From Lentibacillus persicus (GTDB taxonomy: Bacteria > Bacillota > Bacilli > Bacillales > Amphibacillaceae): a DNA stretch of 64,000 nucleotides. Location of the stretch: positions 1 through 64,000 of the forward strand of contig NZ_FOMR01000005.1 of assembly GCF_900112705.1 (NCBI RefSeq), given 5' to 3'. The notes under the pieces are model-generated. The model saw only the letters and a program-made list of their open reading frames with translations, did not search any database and was not told the origin of the DNA. Both the position numbers and the translations under genes were made by a program. Position 1 is the stretch's first letter; each line of letters starts with the position of its first letter. Below, piece by piece: positions 26,145-35,813 of this stretch.

Positions 26145-29100
26145 ATGCAGAAAAAAACATTCCGCAGAGCAGCCATTTCAACAATGGCAGCATCCGCAAC
26201 AGTAGCAGCAGTGGCTCCGGCAGTTGCTGCAGAAGAAGTAAGTTTTACTGATGTTACACCGGATCATACCCATTATGACAATATCCTGGCTATGGCTGAG
26301 CAAGGTGTTATCCAAGGTTATCAGGACGGCACTTTCAAACCATATGAATCAATCACACGCGGACAGGTTGCTGCGATGCTGACAAACGCATTGAATCTTG
26401 ATGTGCCTGAAGACCTGGACAGTGCACTGGAAGGTTACAGTGATGTTGATTCAAGCAACGACTATGCTGAAGCAATCGCGGCTGTAACAGAAGCAGGCAT
26501 TTTCAAAGGTAACGATGGCGAGTTCGGTGAGTATGACAACATTAGCCGTGAACAAATGGCAACTGTCCTTGTAGAAGGATTCGGACTTAACGACTACGAC
26601 AAAGGTGATGATGTTGAGCTTAACAAAGATCACATCAGTAAATCCCACGTAGACAATGTTCAAACATTGGCTAATCTTGGAATCACTAAAGCGTTGAATG
26701 AATACCATGCATATCAAGACATCCAGCGTGACCAGTTCACAACAATGGTTAAACTGACTAAAGATGTACTTGAAAATGAAACACCAATTTCTGAAGTTGT
26801 GCCTGAAGATATTAGTATCTCAACTAACTCTGTACAGGCTGTTGTTGGTGAAGAAGTAACAGTACGTGCGCAAGTAGCAGTTGAAGATGGTGAATCTGCA
26901 GCAGGAATTCCAGTCACATTCAACATTGACGCTAACGAAAGTGACTATGACAACCAAGATCAAACTGTTGAAGTTTACACTGATGAAGACGGCGTGGCTT
27001 CATACTCTTACACTCAATACTCCGGCGGTGAAGATCGCGTAGTGGCATATGCTACTAATGATACGACTGTGCGTGCGAATGACGGAATGGTTTATTGGGG
27101 TGTAAAAGATCGTCTAACTATTGAAGAAATAACGGAAGACAACACATTGGCTAATGGAGCTAAAAAAGTTTATAAAGTTAAGCAAACAACAACTGATGGT
27201 GATCCGGCTAGCGGTTGGGTGAATGTTGCTTTTGCTGAAAATGTTGAGGTTGATGCTGACGAGCTTGTTCGTGGAGTTGAAATTACCGATGCGTCTGGAG
27301 AATTTCTAGTAGAGGACGAGGTTGTAGTTGATGAAGCTGACTACCCTTACCAATTAAAAAATGGCGGCGAAAAATGGGTTAGAGTGCTACTCGATGAAGA
27401 CGGCGAAGCTACATTTACGTTAACTGGTGAAGATGCTTCTGTTACTCCAATAGTCTTTGACGATGGCCATCTTAAAGATGGGGACGAAGATGAGAGCGCA
27501 CAATGGAGTGGTGACGACCGACTAAACACAACAGAACTTCAAGCTCAAGCTTCAACTGTATCTTTTGAATATCAACAGAACAGAGAAGTAGAAGTTGAAG
27601 CAGAAGGAACGCAATATGCAGCAGCTATCTCTGCAGGTGGCGAAGGTGGCCGTGACTACAAAGCTACTATTAGAAAAGAGAATGGAGATCTAGCCCCTGA
27701 AGGCACTGAGGTTAAAGTAGCTTTGGATGACTCTAATGGGGATGTTACATTGGTAGATTCTGCCGGTGATGAAACCCCATTCGCTTCGAATGATTATGCA
27801 GAGTTAACTACAAATGAAGACGGTGTGATTGAATTTACTTTAATTGGCGAATCAACTACTGGTGATTACGATGCATACGCAGTACCAACAGTATTTATTG
27901 AGAACGGGAGCGAAGATGGATTAGACGATAGAGATGCGCAGGCTACTGGTGAAATTGTCTACTTCGTTGAGCCTGTTCTTGAAGAAGCAACTCTTAAAGT
28001 TTACGAAGCTGGAACAGATAATCAAGTAGAAGCCCTTGAACACGACGAAGCTAATGCAGAATTTGTTTACCAAGTAGTTGACCAAAATAACAAACCACAT
28101 AATGCTACTTCTCACACTGCAACGTTTGAAGTGAAGAATACTGGCTTTAACAATATTGTAGTAAAAGGACAAACGATTACTCCAGGTAACACTGAATCAT
28201 TTGATGTTACTGCAAATGATGATGGTAGTGCTGAACTAGAAGTTGATGGTTTGGGCGTAACGTCTGCTGAGGTGAACGTATCTAGCTCGCAGTATACTTT
28301 AGACAACAGTACTGCATCTGTTGACTTCACTGCAGATACTGGTAATTTAATTCCTTCAACTTATACTGGCACATTTGGTGATGACGAAACAGTAGAATCA
28401 AATGTGAATACAGGAAGCAATCAGATTAAGTTTGATGAATTTGACACAGCTAATTACGATCCAAGTGAACTATACTTTAACGGCGATCTTCTGGATGTAA
28501 ATGGTAATGTCGATGAAGATAAATTCTTTGGAGAAATTGAAGATATTGTTGAGGCAGGTGGAACTGTAGAAATTACTGCCAACAAACAATCTGATGGCAC
28601 TTATTCATTGACTGTGGTGGGTGTTGATGAAGGTGAAGCACCTGAAGGTCCTGCCGCTGTTGAAGTAAATAGCCCTAACGATGAGGAAGTAACATCCGAA
28701 GATACAATTGACATCGAGGGTATATCTGAAGCGAATACTACTGTATATGTATTTGATGATGAAAATGGTAATGGGGAGTATGACGAGGATGAAGAAGTTG
28801 GCACCCCTAAAGCGGTTAATGCGTCAGGTGTCTTTAATATAACAGCTACTCTTAATGAGAACACACAAAATGATTTCTTAGTAGTGGCTGAGAATACTGA
28901 AGGTGGTTTCAGCACTGCAGTAGAGGTTCCAACAATTACGCATGATACACTTGCTCCATTAGTAACAGGTGCAACATTAAGTGCTGGCGATGATACGTTT
29001 GGTGAAGTAGTTATTGATCCAGAAAATAATGAGATAACTATTGCACTAGACTCATCCGATAGCTCAGATGAAACTGTGACTGGTGTATTAAATTTTAATG

Positions 29101-29324
29101 AAGAAGGTAACGTGACTAACGAGAATGCTTTCCCGGGTGCTACTGATTTTGATTTCGGTGAAAATAGCTCGTTTGAGTATGACTTTGCAGGAAATCCAAG
29201 TCTTGACGATCTAAAGAATTATATTGCAAATAATGGTAGCGTGTCTTCTGATATAGAAGTAGAAGATGAACAAGGAAACTCTACAACCTATAATGTTAGA
29301 ATTACGTACACTATTAATCAGTAA
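26145..29324 (+). CDS. Major S-layer protein candidate A (SLH x3 plus Ig-like domains)
   Basis: The 1059-aa, very acidic protein has a signal peptide (MQKKTFRRAAISTMAASA..., cleavage near AVAAEE). Three SLH domains (~32-220: YDNILAMAEQGVIQGYQDG, ITRGQVAAML, ISREQMATVL) precede invasin/Big-1-like beta domains (~225-330) and further beta-sandwich repeats (~490-740, ~830-950). The consensus promoter, strong RBS (GGGAGGATC) and structured leader point to very high expression. Export probably uses SecA2/SlaP encoded at 43-46 kb. Residues ~490-720 are clearly homologous to the minus-strand paralog at 33.7-35.7 kb (GGRDYKATIR / GGRDFEATIR; DAQATGEI / DTQATGEM; TATFEVKN / TPTFEVKN). Confidence 0.9.
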   Translation: MQKKTFRRAAISTMAASATVAAVAPAVAAEEVSFTDVTPDHTHYDNILAMAEQGVIQGYQDGTFKPYESITRGQVAAMLTNALNLDVPEDLDSALEGYSDVDSSNDYAEAIAAVTEAGIFKGNDGEFGEYDNISREQMATVLVEGFGLNDYDKGDDVELNKDHISKSHVDNVQTLANLGITKALNEYHAYQDIQRDQFTTMVKLTKDVLENETPISEVVPEDISISTNSVQAVVGEEVTVRAQVAVEDGESAAGIPVTFNIDANESDYDNQDQTVEVYTDEDGVASYSYTQYSGGEDRVVAYATNDTTVRANDGMVYWGVKDRLTIEEITEDNTLANGAKKVYKVKQTTTDGDPASGWVNVAFAENVEVDADELVRGVEITDASGEFLVEDEVVVDEADYPYQLKNGGEKWVRVLLDEDGEATFTLTGEDASVTPIVFDDGHLKDGDEDESAQWSGDDRLNTTELQAQASTVSFEYQQNREVEVEAEGTQYAAAISAGGEGGRDYKATIRKENGDLAPEGTEVKVALDDSNGDVTLVDSAGDETPFASNDYAELTTNEDGVIEFTLIGESTTGDYDAYAVPTVFIENGSEDGLDDRDAQATGEIVYFVEPVLEEATLKVYEAGTDNQVEALEHDEANAEFVYQVVDQNNKPHNATSHTATFEVKNTGFNNIVVKGQTITPGNTESFDVTANDDGSAELEVDGLGVTSAEVNVSSSQYTLDNSTASVDFTADTGNLIPSTYTGTFGDDETVESNVNTGSNQIKFDEFDTANYDPSELYFNGDLLDVNGNVDEDKFFGEIEDIVEAGGTVEITANKQSDGTYSLTVVGVDEGEAPEGPAAVEVNSPNDEEVTSEDTIDIEGISEANTTVYVFDDENGNGEYDEDEEVGTPKAVNASGVFNITATLNENTQNDFLVVAENTEGGFSTAVEVPTITHDTLAPLVTGATLSAGDDTFGEVVIDPENNEITIALDSSDSSDETVTGVLNFNEEGNVTNENAFPGATDFDFGENSSFEYDFAGNPSLDDLKNYIANNGSVSSDIEVEDEQGNSTTYNVRITYTINQ

Positions 29325-29387
29325 GCTAAGAATTAGGTGAAGTGCCTGTCACTTTCCGAATAATGTCGAAGGCTTGTTCTTGACAAA

Positions 29388-29425
29388 AGTCCTGTAGAGA
29401 GAGATCTCCGCAGGGCTTTTCTTTT
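29388..29425 (+). terminator. Intrinsic terminator of S-layer gene A
   Basis: AGTCCTG (29388-29394) pairs with CAGGGCT (29411-29417, one G-U), then TTTCTTTT follows. Unlike most units here, no GGGAC repeat lies after this gene. Confidence 0.7.
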
Positions 29426-29581
29426 AGATTTAACTAACCACCACACCAAATGAAAATTATGTCAATTAATCCAACATTTACCGTGTATTCCCCTGACTTT
29501 TAAGGTAAAATACAGATAAATAAGAATTTTAATAAATTAGGCAAATTTGCGCGTAATCACCGTTTTGGAAAGGAGGCAATT

Positions 29582-30442
29582 ATGACAATCAACGCACCAA
29601 CGGAAACGCTTGGACGTTTGCAAAATAATGAGATGTACGTTCGTTCTAATAATGGTAAGCAGGACGCTGAAAATACATGGAAAAAGGTCATGGGTGATGA
29701 AGCGCGAAAAGTCAATCCGCTTTTCGATGTTCATATGAAACAAAATAATTTAATTCAGCAATCGATCAGCGCTAATGACTGGTCAGACTACAACGAGTTC
29801 CAGGCAAAGCAGGAACCGGCGTGGTATGAAAAGGTAGGCAATCAATATGTGCCCAACAAAATATATTATGGCAACCTGATTGAATCAAAGATCGATGCAA
29901 TGGAAGAAGCGGAGATGGCCGGCGATAAAGAAGGCGCTGTCAGGTGGAAGGAAAGTGTCCATGAAGCCGTAACTGACTTTAAAAATGCACCCGGTATTGT
30001 TCCGTATATTGTTGGATTGAATCATAACGCTGAAGTTGCTGCGCAATATGGTGTTGACGAACCGAGTGATGAATTTTTCGATAGTCCTTATAATTCAGCA
30101 AAGGTCCTGAATGAAGGCAAGTTTGAGGATAACATGTGGTATGAAGACCCCATTTTCCAGGAAGACAGTGAATTGAAGGCGCATGTTGAAGGGTTGGTTG
30201 CAGGGACATTTCCAGTTTCAGCTAATGAAGCGGAAACAAGTGAGCGGGATGAACAAGATCGTTCAAGCAGAACTGCCGTCACTGCTGCACTTGGGACAAG
30301 CTCGAATATAAATCGTTCAAATAAAAGCAACGATGTTGATACATCCTCTCTTAATAGCCACCAGGTTTTAACCAATAGTTTACAAAGTTTGCAGGAATCT
30401 ATCAAACCGAGTATAAATCAAGTGATTAACAAGTATACATAA
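29582..30442 (+). CDS. Orphan protein between two S-layer genes, function unknown
   Basis: The 286-aa protein has an excellent RBS (GGAAAGGAGG) just before ATG 29582, so it is clearly a gene. It has no signal peptide and no membrane helix. It is rich in Asn, Glu, Asp and Lys. Residues ~1-160 look folded (RLQNNEMYVRSNNGKQDAEN, WYEKVGNQYVPNKIYYGNL, PGIVPYIVGLNHNAEVAAQYG); the C-terminal ~80 residues are Ser/Thr/Asn-rich and probably disordered. I do not recognise a family. Its place between two S-layer genes, with its own terminator, suggests a cytoplasmic partner of S-layer production, but nothing in the sequence proves it. Confidence 0.85.
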   Translation: MTINAPTETLGRLQNNEMYVRSNNGKQDAENTWKKVMGDEARKVNPLFDVHMKQNNLIQQSISANDWSDYNEFQAKQEPAWYEKVGNQYVPNKIYYGNLIESKIDAMEEAEMAGDKEGAVRWKESVHEAVTDFKNAPGIVPYIVGLNHNAEVAAQYGVDEPSDEFFDSPYNSAKVLNEGKFEDNMWYEDPIFQEDSELKAHVEGLVAGTFPVSANEAETSERDEQDRSSRTAVTAALGTSSNINRSNKSNDVDTSSLNSHQVLTNSLQSLQESIKPSINQVINKYT

Positions 30443-30460
30443 TCGAATGAAATTCTGTGC

Positions 30461-30492
30461 GTCTTGTGGAGATATTTCCGCAAGACTTTTTT
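30461..30492 (+). terminator. Intrinsic terminator of the orphan gene
   Basis: GTCTTG (30461-30466) pairs with CAAGAC (30481-30486), then TTTTTTAT. Between 30493 and 30753 I see no gene, only AT-rich sequence. Confidence 0.75.
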
Positions 30493-30753
30493 ATGCTTAA
30501 CGGTTCGTACATAAGTCGAAAGAAGTGCAGGTGGGGGTCGTATTTAAAAATGAATCTTTGGAACTAATTTTAATAGAAATATGGAGATTTCATGAGTCTT
30601 TCGGCTCGATTTTAATTTTATAAAAGTATTTTAATGTCAATTTAAAGAGATTAAAGTCCCCTGAAAAAACCCTAGAGTGTAAGGCTTTTTGCCCGAAATG
30701 AATGGTTCCCTTAAATTACCAGTATAGGAAACCGTGATTTATAGTGACAAAGT

Positions 30754-30782
30754 TTGACAGTGTTGGAAAACGTTATTACAAT
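30754..30782 (+). promoter_or_regulatory. Strong sigma-A promoter of the second S-layer gene
   Basis: TTGACA (30754-30759), 17-bp spacer, TACAAT (30777-30782). Same architecture and distance to the start (110 nt) as the promoter of S-layer gene A. Confidence 0.85.
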
Positions 30783-30818
30783 AAATGAGAACGTTACTAA
30801 GAAAGATTTCCTTCATAC

Positions 30819-30848
30819 TTGGACTGTTTTCTTAGATACATAGTCCAA
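30819..30848 (+). promoter_or_regulatory. Leader hairpin conserved with S-layer gene A
   Basis: TTGGACT (30819-30825) pairs with AGTCCAA (30842-30848) around a 16-nt loop that keeps TTTCTTA and ACAT at the same positions as in the 26066-26109 hairpin. An outer stem of TTTCCTTC with GGAAA is possible. Confidence 0.65.
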
Positions 30849-30891
30849 GAGAATAGGAAAAAAATTCAACTAAAGGATGGGGTTATACTCT

Positions 30892-33468
30892 ATGAGTAAC
30901 AACAAATTCCGTAAGATTGCTGTACCTGCAATGGCAGCATCAGCTTCAGTATTGGCGGTTGCACCTGCAGTATCTGCACAGGATGTAAGCTTTACTGACA
31001 TTGACGAAAGTTATACACATTATGACAATATTATGACACTTGCTGAGCAAGGCGTTATTTCGGGTTATCCGGATGGCGAATTCAAGCCATATGAATCTAT
31101 TACACGCGGACAAGTTGCTGTAATGCTGGCAAACGCGCTTGAGCTGGAAACACCTGAAGACGTCGGCGAAGTTCTTGAAGCATACAACGACGTAGATGAA
31201 AATAGTGACTATGCAGAAGCAATTGCTGCCGTTACAGAAGCTGGCGTATTCCAGGGCAGTGATGGTGAATTTGACGAGTGGGGCAACATTACCCGCGAAC
31301 AAATGGCAACTGTTCTGGTTGAAGGGTTCAATCTGAATGATATCGAGCCTGAGCAAGAAGCTGAGCTTAACCGCGACCATATCAGTGACTCTCACGTAGA
31401 GAATGTTCAAACATTGGCTAACCTGGGAATCACGAACCAGTTGAATGATTTCCAAGCGTATAACGACATCCGCCGTGATCAATTCTCAACATTCGTTGTT
31501 CTGACTCAAAATGTTGTAGCTGAAAACGAAGCGCCAGCAGTTGAAAGTGCAACCGCGGTTGACGCTGACACTGTTGAAGTACAGTTTGAAGGTCAAGAAG
31601 AAGCTGTAGAAGTTGAACTTGACGAAGAGCTTGAAGACGGCGCAACAACCGTTTCATTCGAATATGACGGTCATACTTATGAAGAAGTTGAACTTTCTGA
31701 AGAGTTCGTTCTGCAACCAGCAGTAGAATCTGTAAGCGCGGTTACACCTAGTGAAGTTAAAGTTAACTTTAACAAACCTATCGAAGACGTTACTGAAGAC
31801 GACCTAGAAGTAGTAGACACGGAGTCTGGTGCTAAACAGTATGTAAGCTCAGTGTCTTCATCAGATGACAATGAATCAGTAACAGTAGAATTTTATGATA
31901 ACCTTGAAAGTGAAAGCACTTATGAGTTCACATTTGACCTAGGTGAAGAACAAACAGTTTCTTATCAGTATGATTTTGAATTAGGAACTGTACAAAATGT
32001 TGAATTTGAAGATCAAGCAGTATTAGCCGGTCAAGCTGAAGGTGACACCCCAACTCAACTTGATTATAAGTTATATGATGCTAACGGCGTTGATATAACA
32101 GAAGAAAATTCAGAAGATGTTACGTTTGAATCACCATATTCTGATATCACTGAAAACGGTGAAGTCTTAAATATGGATGCTGGAACAACGACGACAGTAA
32201 CAGCAGTATATACTGGTGAAAATGGACAAAAAGTAGAAAGTGATGAAATAACAGTAACAGCTGAAGCGGCTGAACCAGTAGAACTATCAAACTGGACTGT
32301 AGCTGAATCACAATCAGTAGATTTCACTGATGAGGATTATGAACAAGACACAGAAGCGTATTCTGATGACACACCAGATTACTTGAATGTAGAACTGAAA
32401 GATCAATTTGGTGATGTATATTCTTCTGATAACGTCACATTTGAATCACTTGATGATAGTGTAGCTGTTGTTGATAAAAACTCCGGTGAGATTCAAGCAT
32501 TCGAAACTGGTTCATTGCCAGTGAAAGTTTCAGTTAATGAAGACGACGAAGAAGTCTTCTCTCAAACTGTAGAGGTTGATGTTAAAGCTGAAAAAGTAGC
32601 AAGTGACATTGAATTAGAACAAAATTCAGTTACCCTTTCTACACAGGATGATGTTGGGGTTGACGTTGATGCAACAGTCTTAGACCAATATGGTAATGAA
32701 TTTGAGTCAGCAATTACTGCTGATGTAGGCGACTCCGAGTTAACTGCGAATTATAATTCAGGTAATTTGAACGTACAAGCTGGTGACGCTGAAGAAGGCA
32801 CATACACTGTTGAGTTATCAACTGGAGAAGATGTTGTTGAAGAACTTACAGTGACAGTAGAACAACCAGGTGAGTTTGCTGAATATGAAGTTAGAGGTCT
32901 TGAAGATACAATTGACTTGAACTCCGATGACCTGACTGCTAATCTCTCAGTAGTAGCTGTTGACGAAAATGGTCTATATATCGAAGAAGAGACTGAAAAT
33001 CTAAATGTAACTGTTAAGAACGAAGATGGCGAAGAAGTATCTGACGAAGTTGTAGAAGGTACTACGATTAATGCGGGTGAATTGTCAACAGGGGACTATA
33101 CTGTTGAAGTAACCTTGGATAATAAAGTTATTAAAACATCCGAATTCTCTGTAGTAGATACAACTGAACTACCAGAAGTATCATTTACAAGCAGTAATCT
33201 CGAAGTTGCTGCCGATGGTGATTTGCTGGATGAAATCACGGAAAACGTTGATATCTCAGATGAAGATGCTTCTATCGAAGGTGTTTCATTCGTTTCAGCT
33301 AATGATGATGTAGTTAATGATGAAGACTACACACTCTCAGCTGGAGAAACATCAATCTATGTTGAATCATTTGAAGTTGACGTAGATGGAGACCCAAGCA
33401 CCACAGATGATGTTGAAACAATTGAGTTCGATAATCCAGAAAAAATCAATGTAAATGTAACTGAATAA
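30892..33468 (+). CDS. Major S-layer protein candidate B (SLH x3 plus Ig-like/SbsA-type domains)
   Basis: The protein has 858 residues from ATG 30892 (MSNNKFRKIAVPAMAASA); GGATGGGG upstream overlaps an in-frame ATG at 30877 and favours the later start. The signal peptide ends near AVSAQD. Three SLH domains (~27-210; YDNIMTLAEQGVISGYPDG, ITRGQVAVML, ITREQMATVL) are followed by an SbsA-type Ig-like domain (VESVSAVTPSEVKVNFNKP, ~270-365) and several Big-2-like beta domains to the end. It is extremely Glu/Asp-rich, consistent with a saline habitat. It shares the SLH part, promoter design and leader hairpin with protein A, a tandem pair like Sap/EA1 of B. anthracis. The stop is followed after 2 nt by a GGGAC repeat. 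Confidence 0.9.
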   Translation: MSNNKFRKIAVPAMAASASVLAVAPAVSAQDVSFTDIDESYTHYDNIMTLAEQGVISGYPDGEFKPYESITRGQVAVMLANALELETPEDVGEVLEAYNDVDENSDYAEAIAAVTEAGVFQGSDGEFDEWGNITREQMATVLVEGFNLNDIEPEQEAELNRDHISDSHVENVQTLANLGITNQLNDFQAYNDIRRDQFSTFVVLTQNVVAENEAPAVESATAVDADTVEVQFEGQEEAVEVELDEELEDGATTVSFEYDGHTYEEVELSEEFVLQPAVESVSAVTPSEVKVNFNKPIEDVTEDDLEVVDTESGAKQYVSSVSSSDDNESVTVEFYDNLESESTYEFTFDLGEEQTVSYQYDFELGTVQNVEFEDQAVLAGQAEGDTPTQLDYKLYDANGVDITEENSEDVTFESPYSDITENGEVLNMDAGTTTTVTAVYTGENGQKVESDEITVTAEAAEPVELSNWTVAESQSVDFTDEDYEQDTEAYSDDTPDYLNVELKDQFGDVYSSDNVTFESLDDSVAVVDKNSGEIQAFETGSLPVKVSVNEDDEEVFSQTVEVDVKAEKVASDIELEQNSVTLSTQDDVGVDVDATVLDQYGNEFESAITADVGDSELTANYNSGNLNVQAGDAEEGTYTVELSTGEDVVEELTVTVEQPGEFAEYEVRGLEDTIDLNSDDLTANLSVVAVDENGLYIEEETENLNVTVKNEDGEEVSDEVVEGTTINAGELSTGDYTVEVTLDNKVIKTSEFSVVDTTELPEVSFTSSNLEVAADGDLLDEITENVDISDEDASIEGVSFVSANDDVVNDEDYTLSAGETSIYVESFEVDVDGDPSTTDDVETIEFDNPEKINVNVTE

Positions 33469-33470
33469 AA

Positions 33471-33497
33471 GGGACAGAGGGACGTGATCACCGTCCC
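33471..33497 (+). repeat. GGGAC/GATC palindromic repeat
   Basis: One plus-orientation copy, 2 nt after the stop of S-layer gene B. Confidence 0.9.
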
Positions 33498-33510
33498 CCG
33501 CCCATAACAC

Positions 33511-33549
33511 AAAAAACCCTGCACGCTTTAATGCGTTGCAGGTTTTTTT
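33511..33549. terminator. Bidirectional intrinsic terminator between convergent S-layer genes
   Basis: AAAAAACC then CTGCA (to 33523) mirrors TGCAGG and TTTTTTT (33537-33549). A-run and T-run on either side make it work on both strands. Confidence 0.85.
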
Positions 33550-33581
33550 GTGTTTGATTTGTTGTCCCGGACACTTCTAGC

Positions 33582-33667
33582 GGGACAGCGATCCCGTCCC
33601 CTTGTCCCACTTTTGTCGGGACGGTGATCCCGTCCCCGTGTCCCTTGTCCCTCGTCCCCGTGTCCCT
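33582..33667 (-). repeat. GGGAC/GATC palindromic repeats (2 copies plus a partial)
   Basis: Minus-orientation copies at 33582-33608 and 33618-33644, with extra half-units (GTCCC blocks) filling the gap to the stop codon of the minus-strand SLH gene. Confidence 0.88.
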
Positions 33668-35733
33668 TAGAATTCATAGTCTTTTGTGACGGATTTTTCT
33701 TCGCCTTTTGCGTTGGTGTATGTGATGGTTAGTTGTTCATAGAATTGAAAGTCTTCAATGTAGCTGCCGCCTGAGAAGGGATACTGCGATAATGAACCTG
33801 CAAACATGCCGTATTCATTTACATAAATGGTCCGCGTTTCTCTATCACCAGTTTCTTCAGATTGTTTATGCGAAAACGTTACGGTCGCTTCTTTAACTTC
33901 TTCAATATCTTCAAAAGCAACGGTTCCTCTGAAAGATACGTTATGATAAGTCCCAATCATTCCAGGAGGCTGCTCAATTTTAGCCTCCAGGGAATTGATT
34001 TTTAAATCATCACTTGGCACAGGGGTTGGCATCTCTCTTGGACCTAACATGCCATTTGCCACATGCAGATTTCCGGTCAAATTGAACTGATCGTTTTCAT
34101 CAGACTTCGAATTGTAGAAAACATAAGTGGAAGCATGCATTGATTCTTCTTCAAATGTGTCAATGGAAACTTGCTTGCGTTTAAAATACAAATCGGCTTC
34201 GTCATATGGCAATTCGTGTCTGTGATCATTAATGTACAGGGTAAGTTTTTTGGCCTCGCGATCATCTTCGTTTAAATTACCCGTACCAGTGTAGTACATA
34301 CCTTCTTTCAATTCAGCTCCTGCTTTGAATTGAAGCTTTGCTTCCTTATCCGGGATCGAAGTTTCAGGCGTGGATGCTTGCACAGATATATGTGCCGGGC
34401 CCTGTGCGGTCAGATTCATAATGGCTTTTCCATTTTCAGAGTCAATCTGCATCGTTTCGGACCCGTACTGTGGGAGGGTCTGACCCTCAATTTCCACCGG
34501 ATTCAATCCGAGATTTTTCACTTCAAAAGTCGGTGTATGTTCCAATGAGGTGCTCATTTTGCCGTTTTGATCCAGTAATTGATAAACAAACGATGCTTCG
34601 TCACCCGCTTGTACATCTTCAACTTTTTCCTCATTCTGATCCAGCGCTTTAAAGGTAGAATTTTTAAAAACAGCCTCGCTGAATGAAGTCATCTCACCTG
34701 TCGCTTGAGTGTCTTCAGCGTCCAGCTCGCCTTTTTCATCACCATTATCAATAAAAATAGTTGGTTGAGCATAAGCATCCATTTCACCGGTTAGTGTGAA
34801 ATTTATCGTGCCGTCCTTGTCGGTTTCTAAAGCATAGATATTTTCCGGATTTCCGTTAAAACGGGCCTCACCATCTTCTGCTGTTACAGTTTGACCGTCT
34901 GAATTTTTGAGCTGAACGTGGCCTTGTAACTTATCATCAGGGATCGTTACATATACGTCGGTCCCTTCAGGTGCCAATGCATCATTCCACCCGCGGATGG
35001 TTGCTTCGAAATCACGACCGCCGTCTGTGTTCTCAGTTAAAGCAGCGGCTTCACTTGTGCCTATGGAATTCACCTCGATGTCTTCTGTTACTGTCACACC
35101 GGACGCTTCCATTGATTTAACCACCATTGTTGCGAACTGTTGACGCAGGATATTGTCATACGCTTGGAAGTCATCTGTCTGGTTCGTAATGTTGAGATTA
35201 GCAAGCACCTGGACATTGGCTCTGTGTGAATCACTTATATTTTTGTCAGTTAATGGTACCTCGTCCGCATCAATTTTATCCAGATTAAACGCTTTGACGA
35301 GCACAGTCGCCATCTGTTCACGGGTAATGTTGGTATACGTATGAAATTTGCCGTTATCCCCGTGGAAAATACCTGCCTCTGTGACGGCCGCAATCTGATA
35401 GGCATAGTCACTACCGAGAGGAGAGACATCTGAGTACTGCGTTAAATTTGCCCCAACTTCTGGAGCTTTCAACTCCAAATCCAGAGCCTTCATTAAAATA
35501 GCTGCGACCTGCCCGCGTGTAATTGGCTCATACGGCTTAAACATGCCATTATCCCCTATGACAATTCCGTCATTTTTTAGCTTAAGGATACTATCATAAT
35601 GATCATTATCTGGCTCTACATCAGGGAAAACGGTGTCATCTGCGGCAGCTGCTACAGGTGTCACTGCTACTACAGCAGAAGCTGCGGCCATCGTAGCCGC
35701 CGCAAGTTTATGATAGTTCTTCGTTTCAAACAT
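33667..35733 (-). CDS. SLH protein, paralog of S-layer protein A
   Basis: The 688-aa exported protein has a signal peptide (MFETKNYHKLAAATMAAASA..., ending VAAAAD). Three SLH domains (~32-215) contain YDSILKLKNDGIVIGDNG, ITRGQVAAIL and ITREQMATVL. Residues ~240-500 are collinear with the middle of protein A (GGRDFEATIR, LAPEGTDVYV, AYAQPTIFIDNG, TPTFEVKNLGLNPVEIEGQTL), but the Big-1-like block and the C-terminal third of A are missing. The RBS is good (GGGGGAGGAT), but I find neither the consensus promoter nor the leader hairpin of A and B upstream. It may be an alternative or poorly expressed S-layer protein. The stop TAA abuts the GGGAC repeat tract. Confidence 0.88.
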   Translation of the reverse strand: MFETKNYHKLAAATMAAASAVVAVTPVAAAADDTVFPDVEPDNDHYDSILKLKNDGIVIGDNGMFKPYEPITRGQVAAILMKALDLELKAPEVGANLTQYSDVSPLGSDYAYQIAAVTEAGIFHGDNGKFHTYTNITREQMATVLVKAFNLDKIDADEVPLTDKNISDSHRANVQVLANLNITNQTDDFQAYDNILRQQFATMVVKSMEASGVTVTEDIEVNSIGTSEAAALTENTDGGRDFEATIRGWNDALAPEGTDVYVTIPDDKLQGHVQLKNSDGQTVTAEDGEARFNGNPENIYALETDKDGTINFTLTGEMDAYAQPTIFIDNGDEKGELDAEDTQATGEMTSFSEAVFKNSTFKALDQNEEKVEDVQAGDEASFVYQLLDQNGKMSTSLEHTPTFEVKNLGLNPVEIEGQTLPQYGSETMQIDSENGKAIMNLTAQGPAHISVQASTPETSIPDKEAKLQFKAGAELKEGMYYTGTGNLNEDDREAKKLTLYINDHRHELPYDEADLYFKRKQVSIDTFEEESMHASTYVFYNSKSDENDQFNLTGNLHVANGMLGPREMPTPVPSDDLKINSLEAKIEQPPGMIGTYHNVSFRGTVAFEDIEEVKEATVTFSHKQSEETGDRETRTIYVNEYGMFAGSLSQYPFSGGSYIEDFQFYEQLTITYTNAKGEEKSVTKDYEF

Positions 35734-35813
35734 TATAATCCTCCCCCTATGTAACTAGTAATTAAATCAAAACCCAATTCCTGTCACCATAGACCCATCT
35801 TAACATAAACCGC

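Noticed and set aside
29338-29356. GTGCCTGTCAC-type motif after S-layer gene A as another dispersed repeat
   Set aside because: Only one copy in the window, so repeat status cannot be shown.
30946-31482. 178-codon frame antisense to S-layer gene B
   Set aside because: It lies opposite the SLH domains and a similar antisense frame appears at other SLH genes, a codon-bias shadow.
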